From NCBI GenBank assembly GCA_045577925.1, contig JAZNJH010000031.1:1-64000 (forward strand): DNA of 64,000 nucleotides. Reading direction: 5' to 3'. A program made the position numbers and the translations under genes. The notes under the pieces were generated by a model. That model ran no database searches. It saw only the letters and a program-made list of their open reading frames with translations, and had not been told where the DNA came from. Below are positions 41,683 to 49,465 of the stretch, in pieces; the stretch's first letter is position 1; each line of letters starts with the position of its first letter. Source of the DNA: UBA4717 sp045577925. Lineage in GTDB: Bacteria > Bacillota > Clostridia > Oscillospirales > CAG-272.

Positions 41683-42302
41683 ATGTGCTTAACAATTAAA
41701 TCTGATGGAGAAATCATATTCTCTGAGGCGATTGAGAGGGCAAATCCGTCAACAGTAGTGCTGTAAAATTTAAAGCTCACTACGACCCCGGAATCGCGGA
41801 AGAGACAATTGTCCAAGTCATAAAACTCAATTTCAGTAAGCGGTCGGTTAATTCCTGTACCCGTTGCTTTTAAATATGCTTCTTTCAGTGTCCAGAGTTT
41901 ATAAAAATCATCGGGCGATTCAATAAAAGCCGTTTCATTTTCACTAAAACATTTTTTAGTAATTATCTCGCGTATTTCACCGATCTTTTCAACGTCGATT
42001 CCCACTGACGAATCGGAAATTGCGCAGCAGACGGCACCACATGTGTGTGATATGTTAAAATGCAGGTTGTTTTCAGAGATGATTTCGGGTTTACCGTACT
42101 CGTTTTCTTTAATAATAACATTTTCTATGTTTACACTACAAAACTTGTAAAGCAGCTCTGACAAAAGTATATAACCGAGCGTCGATTCTGATTTATAATT
42201 GGAATTATTTATTTTATCGATATGTAGTTTTATATAGTTGTTGGACGGACACGGAAGGGAAGATGGAAGCTTATCAAAAAGTAATATCTTAGCTTTAGTC
42301 AA
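41679..42302 (-). CDS. 4'-phosphopantetheinyl transferase (Sfp type)
   Basis: 207 residues. Signature parts are HFNISHTCGAVCCAIS, VGIDVEKI (Mg-binding Asp) and KLWTLKEAYLKATGTG (Glu and Lys). It moves the phosphopantetheine arm of CoA to a carrier-protein serine. The TTG start follows AGGAG. No synthase cluster is adjacent; the only carrier protein in the window is the ACP at 52603-52830. A housekeeping AcpS may exist elsewhere, so its partner is open. Confidence 0.9.
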   Translation of the reverse strand: MTKAKILLFDKLPSSLPCPSNNYIKLHIDKINNSNYKSESTLGYILLSELLYKFCSVNIENVIIKENEYGKPEIISENNLHFNISHTCGAVCCAISDSSVGIDVEKIGEIREIITKKCFSENETAFIESPDDFYKLWTLKEAYLKATGTGINRPLTEIEFYDLDNCLFRDSGVVVSFKFYSTTVDGFALSIASENMISPSDLIVKHI

Positions 42303-42341
42303 CTTTTTTCTCCTGATAATTTGCTTTTTTTGTAAAAGGTA

Positions 42342-42370
42342 TTGAAATCTTTGCTTTAATGTGTTATAAT
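42342..42370 (+). promoter_or_regulatory. Sigma-A promoter of the tRNA-Leu/tRNA-Val unit
   Basis: TTGAAA and TATAAT with a 17-base spacer, 14 bases before tRNA-Leu. Confidence 0.85.
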
Positions 42371-42384
42371 TTTCTTTGTCATAC

Positions 42385-42471
42385 GCCGGTGTGATGGAAT
42401 TGGCAGACGTGCCGGACTCAAAATCCGGTCCTGGCGACAGGGTGCGGGTTCGACCCCCGCCACCGGCACCA
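42385..42471 (+). tRNA. tRNA-Leu (anticodon CAA)
   Basis: 87-base class II tRNA with encoded CCA. GCCGGTG pairs with CACCGGC. The anticodon stem CCGGA/TCCGG holds the loop CTCAAAA with CAA at positions 34-36. The long variable arm CCTGGCGACAGG forms a stem. It reads UUG. No spacer separates it from tRNA-Val. Confidence 0.95.
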
Positions 42472-42548
<77 letters not shown>

Positions 42549-42580
42549 AAAGCAAACTCCGTTTGGAGTTTGCTTTTTTT
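42549..42580 (+). terminator. Terminator of the tRNA-Leu/tRNA-Val unit
   Basis: AAAGCAAACTCC pairs with GGAGTTTGCTTT around GTTT, then TTTT. Confidence 0.92.
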
Positions 42581-42643
42581 ATTTTATCATATATTTCACA
42601 ACAGGTCAATATAAAAATCAGGCGACAATTATAGCCGCCTGTT

Positions 42644-43490
42644 CTATTTCAAAAACTCTCGTATTTTCTCAAGCGCTTCTTCGCCGGCCGCTCTACCAAG
42701 CGCGTATACGGCGCGCATTGTATCCGGATCATGCTCGATTCTGCCAATTGGCAGCTTTTCAGAGGGGCGTATAACAAGAGCATCACCCGAAGCTTCTTTG
42801 TTTGAAATGTACTTCAGAGTTTTATTATATACAGAATGTCGGTTCATCATCGCCTCTATAAGCTTAGAATAACCTTTATATTTTTTTCTGATTATCGGCA
42901 TTGCCTTGTTTGCTTTTTTTTACATAGTCCTTTGGCTGAGTTAATATAACTACGTTACGATCAAATCCAATGCTCTCAAAACATTTCAGAGGAATAGAGT
43001 CCGTGATACCTCCGTCAAGAAGCTTTTTGCCGTCGATTTCAACTATATTTGAAATAAGCGGCAGAGATGCTGAAGCGCGTATATACTCAAGCATGACCTC
43101 GTCAGATACGGGACAGCTTTTATATACAGGCGCTCCTGTTTCTATATCTGTGCATACTACGTAAAACTCCATCGGATTATTATCGTATGCCTCGTCGTCA
43201 AATTTATCAAGATCTCTTGGTATGCGCTTGTAACAAAAATCTGCGCCAAACAGATCTCCTGTTCTGATTAGTGAGCTCATACTGCAATATCGCTTATCTT
43301 TAGCAAAACGAGTATTATATCTTATGGCTCTACCTGGTTGGCAGGATTTATAGTTGCATCCAAATGCAGCTCCAGCAGAGACGCCGATCGCGCCGTCAAA
43401 GGTAATGCCGTTTTCCATAAGAACGTCTGTAACGCCAACCGTGAAGAGAGCGCGCATACCTCCGCCTTCAAGTACAAGTCCTTTTTTCAT
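42644..43490 (-). pseudogene. Patatin-like phospholipase, frameshifted in a run of eight A
   Basis: Two overlapping frames together make one patatin-family protein of about 282 residues. Frame one (42876-43490) has the oxyanion GGGMR, the nucleophile in GVSAGA and the DGG dyad (LLDGGITDSIP), and reads to PKDYVKK. Frame two (42644 on) continues with NKAMPIIRKKYKGY and PIGRIEHDPDTM, the usual C-terminal part. The break is at an A8 run on the coding strand (42914-42921); seven A would restore one frame. It could be a true frameshift, a slippage-tolerant gene or a sequencing error. The product would be a lipid acyl hydrolase of the YjjU/RssA type. AGGTT before the ATG is a modest ribosome site. 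Confidence 0.82.
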
Positions 43491-43508
43491 AATAACCTCA
43501 TATAATTT

Positions 43509-43537
43509 ATCCCTCTCGTCATTCGAGAGGGATTTTT
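43509..43537 (+). terminator. Hairpin between citrate synthase and the patatin gene
   Basis: ATCCCTCTCG pairs with CGAGAGGGAT around TCATT, with a T-run on the plus side only. No plus-strand gene ends here, and on the minus strand the tail is AT-rich but not a T-run. It may still end or process the citrate synthase transcript. Confidence 0.5.
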
Positions 43538-43571
43538 ATGTATAAAACTAAATCAAATGGTAAATAATGGA

Positions 43572-44933
43572 TTATCTTTCGTTCATTGAAACGTATGGCT
43601 CGTGGTGAGTAATTGCCTTGTATGCAGGGCGAATTATCTTCTTTGCTGTCATCAGTTCTTCAATTCTGTGAGAGCACCAGCCAACTATACGGGCTATTGC
43701 GAACAGGGGAGTGTAGAGCTCTGTTGGGATACCGAGCATGCGATATACAAGGCCTGAATACATGTCGACGTTAGCGCATATATCGCGTTCAAGACCAAGC
43801 TTTTCTCTGAGTATATCGGGAGAAAGTCTTTCAATAGTTTCAAGAAGTCTGAAATCATCGCCGAAGCCGCGCTTTTCGGCCATTTCCTGAGCATATTTTT
43901 TCAGCATTACAGCTCTCGGGTCGGAGAGGGTATAGATGGCGTGGCCCATACCGTATATAAGTCCGCTATGATCGTATTCTTCGCCGTTTGCTATTTTCTT
44001 CAAAAATGCCGCAACTTCATCATCGTCATTTGTATTCTTGACGTTAGCTTTGATGCAATCGAACATCTCCTGAACCTTGATGTTGGCTCCTCCGTGACGG
44101 GGGCCCTTGAGCGAGCATATAGCCGCTGCTATTGCAGAATACGTATCTGTTCCCGAAGAAGTTACCGTGCGGCATGTAAACGTAGAGTTGTTACCGCCAC
44201 CGTGCTCAGCCTGTAAAATGAGGCAAAGGTCTAATAGCCTTGCGTCTTCTTCTGTGAATTTTCCGTCTTCACGGAGAATTCGCAAGAAGTTCTGAGCAGT
44301 ATTATGGTTATTAAGAGGGTTGTGTATCATGAGGCTTTCGCCGCAGAAAGCGTTTCTGTATACAGCATATGACTGAGCTGCGATGATCGGCAGACGCACC
44401 ATAAGCTGCATGCTCTGACGTACTATATTGTCAAATGACGTATCGTCCGGGTTTTCATCGTACGAATAAAGAGCGAGTACAGAGCTTGCAAGCTTATTCA
44501 TGATAGAACGGTTTGGCGTTTTCATGATAACGTCTTCGGTGAAGCGAGGAGGAAGTTCACGGTAGGTATCAAGCAGTTTATCGTAATCAGCAAGCTGTTT
44601 TGGCGTTGGCAGAGAACCGAAGAAGAGTATATAGGATACTTCTTCGAAACCGTAACGTCCTTCGTTGACATAACCGTTTATAAGCTCATCGATTCTATAA
44701 CCCCGGTAGTAAAGCTCACCATCAATAGAGCACTTATCGCCTTCGTTTATGATATATCCGTGCGCGTTACCTATACGTGTAATGCCAGCCATTACACCTG
44801 TACCGTCAGGGTTTCTGAGCCCACGCTTTACATTGTAATGAGTAAAGTATTTTTTAGGTATATCGTATATTTCTTTGCAGTTATTTTTAAATTCAGAAAG
44901 CAGTTCGTTCTGAACTTCAAATTTCGATTCCAT
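43572..44933 (-). CDS. Citrate synthase
   Basis: 453 residues, the long clostridial form. Catalytic parts are the histidine in LQAEHGGGNNSTF, RHGGANIKVQEM, and the GMGHAIYTLSDPRA segment with the second His; the Asp is in the VDMYSGLVYRM region. It joins oxaloacetate and acetyl-CoA to give citrate. GGAGG lies nine bases before the ATG. Transcribed alone from its own promoter. 2-Methylcitrate synthesis is an alternative that I consider less likely. Confidence 0.93.
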   Translation of the reverse strand: MESKFEVQNELLSEFKNNCKEIYDIPKKYFTHYNVKRGLRNPDGTGVMAGITRIGNAHGYIINEGDKCSIDGELYYRGYRIDELINGYVNEGRYGFEEVSYILFFGSLPTPKQLADYDKLLDTYRELPPRFTEDVIMKTPNRSIMNKLASSVLALYSYDENPDDTSFDNIVRQSMQLMVRLPIIAAQSYAVYRNAFCGESLMIHNPLNNHNTAQNFLRILREDGKFTEEDARLLDLCLILQAEHGGGNNSTFTCRTVTSSGTDTYSAIAAAICSLKGPRHGGANIKVQEMFDCIKANVKNTNDDDEVAAFLKKIANGEEYDHSGLIYGMGHAIYTLSDPRAVMLKKYAQEMAEKRGFGDDFRLLETIERLSPDILREKLGLERDICANVDMYSGLVYRMLGIPTELYTPLFAIARIVGWCSHRIEELMTAKKIIRPAYKAITHHEPYVSMNER

Positions 44934-45002
44934 TATGATGCGCCTCCGCTATTATTGGGTTAACTGTAATAATTTACCCGAATTTGAATATATATTAGAT
45001 AT

Positions 45003-45031
45003 ATTCTATCACAAACAAATCAAAAATGCAA
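45003..45031 (-). promoter_or_regulatory. Sigma-A promoter of the citrate synthase gene
   Basis: On the minus strand TTGCAT and TAGAAT with a 17-base spacer, about 70 bases before the start. Confidence 0.72.
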
Positions 45032-45109
45032 GAGAAATTTATTTTCTTGCAAACAGTTCACGATTAGTTAATATATAATTGCTGCCGCACTAAAGCAAAG
45101 GATGAAGCT

Positions 45110-46138
45110 ATGGAAAGAAAAACTATGAGTGCAATTTTAACATTCGTTTTCGCTCTGATTCTTATCGTGAGTACTAAATTATTAGTTTTCGCACACGAAA
45201 ACCTCGGATATATTCCCGGATTTTCAACAAAATCGTTACCTGACCAGGCTCTTGACCCGCAAGCCTGTCTTGTGGATAGATGCAGCACTGACGAATATAC
45301 TCACGTTCCTCAGATCATTATACCCGATAAAGAAAATGACGGCATGATAATTATTGAATTTCAAAACAAGAAAACTTGCACAAGTATAACGCTGAGAGAA
45401 TATCTAATTATGTCAGTTATGTCTGAAATGCCATATACCTATGAAACAGAAGCTCTGAAAGCGCAAGCGGTTGCTTCGAGGACATATACACTCAAACAGA
45501 TAAAAGATAATACCCGTCACTATAACAATATTGTTTGTAACGATGCGTCCCATTGCAGCGCAGCTTTAACAAAGGATGAATTTATTGAAAGGTATGGAGA
45601 AGAAGCATATAATAATGCATATGAGAGAGTATCCGGTGCAGTAATATCTACCGATGGCGTTGTAATAACGTACGATGGCGAGCTTTGTACAGCAGTATAT
45701 CATGCTTCTTCAGCTAATGCTACTGAAAATTCATATAATCTATGGGGAACATATACTCCATATTTGCTATCCGTTCCTACAACAGAACCGATTGCCGTTC
45801 AAACGGTTTCTGTTTCAAAAGCTGATTTTTTTAATTCACTTGGCATAAGTGCTACATCCTCCGATGATATCGATTTAATGTTAAATGACACAGGTAGATG
45901 CGACAGAATTGTAATAGGTGAAAATGAAATCAGCGCAAAAAAACTCCGAAATACGTTTTCGCTCAAATCGTGCGATTTTGTAATAGATTCTGAAAGTAAC
46001 AATATAATTTTCTCAGTTTACGGATATGGTCATGGTATTGGAATGAGTCAGAAAGGCGCAAACGAGCTGGCAAAGTCGGGATATAATTATTCTGATATAT
46101 TAACGCATTATTATACAGGTGTTGAAATCAAAAAATAA
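45110..46138 (+). CDS. spoIID: SpoIID/LytB-domain protein
   Basis: 342 residues. An N-terminal membrane helix (about 7-28) is followed by the SpoIID domain (about 85-340) with VMSEMPYTYETEALKAQAVASRTY, which contains the catalytic glutamate, and the C-terminal GYGHGIGMSQKGANELAKSGY. SpoIID is a lytic transglycosylase that cuts denuded glycan during engulfment. AAAGGATG precedes the ATG. No convincing sigma-E promoter is visible in 45032-45109. A vegetative paralogue (LytB-like) cannot be ruled out. Confidence 0.9.
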   Translation: MERKTMSAILTFVFALILIVSTKLLVFAHENLGYIPGFSTKSLPDQALDPQACLVDRCSTDEYTHVPQIIIPDKENDGMIIIEFQNKKTCTSITLREYLIMSVMSEMPYTYETEALKAQAVASRTYTLKQIKDNTRHYNNIVCNDASHCSAALTKDEFIERYGEEAYNNAYERVSGAVISTDGVVITYDGELCTAVYHASSANATENSYNLWGTYTPYLLSVPTTEPIAVQTVSVSKADFFNSLGISATSSDDIDLMLNDTGRCDRIVIGENEISAKKLRNTFSLKSCDFVIDSESNNIIFSVYGYGHGIGMSQKGANELAKSGYNYSDILTHYYTGVEIKK

Positions 46139-46180
46139 AACACAAAAATGCAGGCAATATGCCTGTATTTTTGTGTTTTG
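46137..46180. terminator. Bidirectional terminator between spoIID and glucokinase
   Basis: ACACAAAAATGCAGGCA pairs with TGCCTGTATTTTTGTGT around ATA, then TTTG. It ends the convergent genes on both sides. Confidence 0.92.
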
Positions 46181-46186
46181 ATACAC

Positions 46187-47146
46187 TCAAACGCCAAGAA
46201 CTGCGGCACCGATTATTCCGGCGTCATTGCCAAGCTCTGCGGTTTTTATAATCGGTCTTGCCAAAGTGCTGTTACCATAAATTTTTTCATTAATTTTAGC
46301 ATTAAGCGGATTGAGCAGATTGTCGCCTTCGTGGCATATGCCGCCTCCAATTACTATAACCTCCGGCATAAAAGTTGTGATAATATTTGCCATACCGCAG
46401 GCAAGATAGTCAATATACATATCTACTACCTCCGCGCCAGCCTTATCGCCCTTTTTCATGGCAGCAAAAGCCGTCTTACCGCTGACCTTGCCTTCTGATT
46501 TTACAATTTCATTCATAAGTGTTTCACGGCCGGATTCATTACATTCCTCGATCTTTTCGCGAGTCATATTTATAAGTCCCGTTGCAGAGCTGTATGCTTC
46601 CCAACATCCCTTTCTGCCGCACGTGCAAGGTCTTCCGTTATATTCTATAACAAAATGTCCGAGTTCGCCGCCTGCGTAATTGAATCCGTAATATATCTTA
46701 CCGTCTATGATTATTCCTCCACCAACACCTGTTCCGAGAGTAACCATGATAGCGGTTTTAATACCTCTTGCTGCGCCTGCAACAGCTTCGCCTTTTGCAG
46801 CGGTGTTAGCATCGTTTTCAACATAAACCTTCTTCAGAGGAATGTGACTTTTGAGCATTTCTGCAATAGGGAAGTCCTTGAAGTTAAGATTATTTGCATA
46901 ATCTATATAGCCCGTTTCAGGATTCACAGTTCCGGGAGACGCTATGCCTGCGTATATAATATCATCAAAGGTGAGTCCGGCATCATTAACAAGTTTGGAA
47001 CACAGGTCTGCCATATCCTTTACAACTTCTTCACCCGGGCGCTCAGCGCGCGTGGGGACACTGCCTTTGGTTAAAATTTTGTAGTTTTCATCAACAATAC
47101 CAACGGCAATATTAGTACCGCCCAGATCAATTCCAATGTAATACAT
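46187..47146 (-). CDS. glcK: ROK-family glucokinase
   Basis: 319 residues from the ATG after AAAGGATAT. All motifs are intact: GIDLGGTNI near the start, the catalytic Asp in VENDANTAAKGE, GTGVGGGIIID, GELGHFVI, and the zinc motif CTCGRKGCWEAYSS. It phosphorylates glucose to glucose-6-phosphate. Own promoter. It is a good contrast for the inactive ROK protein at 24836-25693, where the same positions are lost. Confidence 0.93.
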   Translation of the reverse strand: MYYIGIDLGGTNIAVGIVDENYKILTKGSVPTRAERPGEEVVKDMADLCSKLVNDAGLTFDDIIYAGIASPGTVNPETGYIDYANNLNFKDFPIAEMLKSHIPLKKVYVENDANTAAKGEAVAGAARGIKTAIMVTLGTGVGGGIIIDGKIYYGFNYAGGELGHFVIEYNGRPCTCGRKGCWEAYSSATGLINMTREKIEECNESGRETLMNEIVKSEGKVSGKTAFAAMKKGDKAGAEVVDMYIDYLACGMANIITTFMPEVIVIGGGICHEGDNLLNPLNAKINEKIYGNSTLARPIIKTAELGNDAGIIGAAVLGV

Positions 47147-47182
47147 AGTATAATATCCTTTCAAAAATACATCGCTATGAAC

Positions 47183-47211
47183 ATTATAATATTACGGGAA
47201 GTACTTGTCAA
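47183..47211 (-). promoter_or_regulatory. Sigma-A promoter of glcK
   Basis: On the minus strand TTGACA and TATAAT with a 17-base spacer, 37 bases before the start. Confidence 0.88.
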
Positions 47212-47242
47212 GAGATTTGAAATAAACTTATTATAAACAAAA

Positions 47243-47815
47243 TTAAACAGAAAACTCTTTGAATACCGGTCTTAACTGCTCGCCCTCGATTGCTTTTTTG
47301 GCAGCTGTAACAACCAAATCAAAGTCTGCAACAAGCGAGTGTGGTTTTCTCAAAACATCGTCTTGCAGCATAGGGGTAAAGTATATGTTTTTCTTGTTTA
47401 AAAGGTTGCCGATATTACATAAATTTGCGCTGAGAGCATCGTTGCTAGCGAGTGTAATAAGAAGGGGTCTTGAGTTTCTGAGGTGGGCTTTTGCGGCCAT
47501 TGTTACGGGTGTGTCGGTTATTCCGTGGGCAAGCTTGGCAAGTGTGTTACCGGTACACGGAGATATTATCATAACATCAAGTTTAATTTTAGGACCTATC
47601 GGTTCAGAATCTTCAATTGTAAGAATTGCTTTTCTGTTGCATATCTCTTCAACGTTTTTTATAAGTTCTTTTGCGTTCCCAAACCTTGTATCAGTATTGG
47701 CGGCATTAAAGCTTATTATAGGTAATATATCATTATAGCTTGATGTAAGTTCTTTTAACACTTCAAGAGATTTTTTATGTGTGCAGAACGAACCGCATAT
47801 TGCATATCCTATCAT
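47243..47815 (-). CDS. dpaB: Dipicolinate synthase subunit B
   Basis: 190 residues, a flavoprotein-like (Dfp/UbiX-fold) protein: GYAICGSFCTHKKSLEVLKEL at the start and MIISPCTGNTLAKLAHGITDTPVTMAAKAHLRN in the middle. With DpaA it makes dipicolinic acid from a lysine-pathway intermediate in the mother cell during sporulation. Its ATG overlaps the dpaA stop by one base. The presence of the pair argues that the organism forms dipicolinate-loaded spores. Confidence 0.95.
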   Translation of the reverse strand: MIGYAICGSFCTHKKSLEVLKELTSSYNDILPIISFNAANTDTRFGNAKELIKNVEEICNRKAILTIEDSEPIGPKIKLDVMIISPCTGNTLAKLAHGITDTPVTMAAKAHLRNSRPLLITLASNDALSANLCNIGNLLNKKNIYFTPMLQDDVLRKPHSLVADFDLVVTAAKKAIEGEQLRPVFKEFSV

Positions 47816-48678
47816 TAACTACAATCATTCCTTTCATCTTCAGCTATATTACACAAATGAGAATATATGCATTTTCCGAGAGCGGTTCCTGCGCTTTCAG
47901 GTGCACATTTCCCGGGAAGCGCAAGCAAATGATGAGTTTCGATGCCAAGCTTTTGTGCAGAATCAAAATCAATACCACCGGGAAGAGATGCCAGATCAAT
48001 TATATAAGTTTGTTTATCAAGCCGTTCAAGCACCTTGTTTCCAAGTATAAGTGCCGGAACTGTGTTGATTATTATCTCGCTTTCCATAGCAAATTCTGAA
48101 AGATGTTCAAAATTATTTGCAGATATATTGTTATTAGCAAGCTCGTTTATAAGTTTTTCGTTTCTCAAAGCTACGCTTATCTTATCAGTGTAAAAGCTAA
48201 GCTGAGTGTAAAGAAATTTTGCTATTCTGCCCCAACCAATCAAGAGAATTTTACGGTTGTACAAAGCTCTCCTGTAATTTAAAAGCAGATGACCAACCGT
48301 TCCTTCAGCAGTCAGATAAGCCGAGTCGGTAAGATATGCTTCGTCATTTAAATAATCAATATATTTAATTCCGGTTATCTTGTTAAAATTATTAAACCTG
48401 CCGTAAAATACACTTGCATTATCCTTCACATCGTAGATCAGTTCATTAACTGTTATTCCACCGGAGGATTTTGACGTTCCATTTATATGCATCTTATCCA
48501 CAGAAACGGGCGCAGGCAAAACTATTACATCAGCAGATTTAGCCAGCTTGTGATACTCGCATAAAGATGCAGTTGGACATGAATCATAATTAAGTAATTC
48601 AGCATTATATCCTTTTTTTATCAGATAAGCACACGCATGATTCATTCTGAAATCTCCGCCAATAAATGCAATCTTCAT
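47815..48678 (-). CDS. dpaA: Dipicolinate synthase subunit A
   Basis: 287 residues from the ATG seven bases after AAAGGAG. The N-terminal IAFIGGDFR part and a Rossmann motif KILLIGWGRIAKFL near 150 mark the NAD(P)-binding subunit; the C-terminal LLALPGKCAPESAG is typical of DpaA. A longer reading to 48903 runs into the neighbouring gene and its terminator and was dropped. Expression is expected from a sigma-K-type promoter, but none is clear. An imperfect AT-rich palindrome (GGGAT to ATCCC, 48705-48724) lies just upstream. Confidence 0.94.
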   Translation of the reverse strand: MKIAFIGGDFRMNHACAYLIKKGYNAELLNYDSCPTASLCEYHKLAKSADVIVLPAPVSVDKMHINGTSKSSGGITVNELIYDVKDNASVFYGRFNNFNKITGIKYIDYLNDEAYLTDSAYLTAEGTVGHLLLNYRRALYNRKILLIGWGRIAKFLYTQLSFYTDKISVALRNEKLINELANNNISANNFEHLSEFAMESEIIINTVPALILGNKVLERLDKQTYIIDLASLPGGIDFDSAQKLGIETHHLLALPGKCAPESAGTALGKCIYSHLCNIAEDERNDCS

Positions 48679-48771
48679 TTTGTGCTCCTTTGTGACGGTG
48701 TTTTGGGATATTATATATAATCCCATTATCAGTAATATGCGTTTTGAATGTTTGTGACCAACATAATGAAA

Positions 48772-48800
48772 TAAAAAACTGCGGATTATATCCGCAGTAT
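48772..48800 (-). terminator. Terminator of the pcrA-linked unknown gene
   Basis: On the minus strand ACTGCGGA pairs with TCCGCAGT around five bases and is followed by TTTTTTATTT. Confidence 0.88.
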
Positions 48801-48805
48801 AAATT

Positions 48806-49450
48806 TTATTCACTTGGTATATTGTAAGAGTCGCCACATGCATCAATAAACAACTCGCCGTTCTTATAAACAAGCTCCAAATATAAAGGTCTGGAGGCAT
48901 CACTAGGAATATCGCTTCTGAATGTCCCGTTATTCTTCATTATTTTATAGTTCGTTTTATATACGTACTTCGTTACATCGCCGTAAAGCTCATCCGACAT
49001 ATCCTTTTCAAAAAGGTACTCAACGTTGATGTCGTAAAGCTTCTGCGGTGCGATATACTCCCATTTATAGTTATTATCAAAATACCGTTTGGAATGAAGT
49101 GATGTAAACAGAGAAGCGTTACCGGACTTTAATGAGTCGAAATATTTACCAAAGAGCTCCATTACAGGCCCGTATGATGAATAGTCTTCATCTGTAATAC
49201 AAACCGTAACGGAAGTGTCTGTGTAGTAAATGTAGGGAACTACTTTCAAATAGTCAGGATCAGCATATATGTCCGCCTCGTCTGGTGTGTAAAAGATATA
49301 CGATGGTGGCGCATACTCACTGTTATAAACAAACGAAGCAACAAATTCCGGTTGTTCACCTTTTTCAAAATACATGTATACTGAGCCTATTAAGGCTATT
49401 ACTATAAAGAGAATCGATATAATAAGTACAATTCTTTTCTTTTTGGTCAT
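48806..49450 (-). CDS. Membrane-anchored extracytoplasmic protein of unknown function
   Basis: 214 residues. A basic start (MTKKKR) and one hydrophobic helix (about 7-28) form an uncleaved anchor or signal; there is no lipobox. The outside part is rich in Tyr and Asp, with a YGPVMELFGKYFDSLKSGNASLFTSLHS stretch resembling small NTF2-like folds. No motif I can assign. GAGGAAAC precedes the ATG. It lies 15 bases after the helicase gene and is probably cotranscribed with it. Confidence 0.75.
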   Translation of the reverse strand: MTKKKRIVLIISILFIVIALIGSVYMYFEKGEQPEFVASFVYNSEYAPPSYIFYTPDEADIYADPDYLKVVPYIYYTDTSVTVCITDEDYSSYGPVMELFGKYFDSLKSGNASLFTSLHSKRYFDNNYKWEYIAPQKLYDINVEYLFEKDMSDELYGDVTKYVYKTNYKIMKNNGTFRSDIPSDASRPLYLELVYKNGELFIDACGDSYNIPSE

Positions 49451-49465
49451 TTTATCGTTTCCTCG

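Noticed and set aside
48679..48903. 75-residue N-terminal extension of DpaA
   Set aside because: It overlaps the neighbouring gene's 3' end and terminator, and the family starts at MKIAF, which has its own ribosome site.
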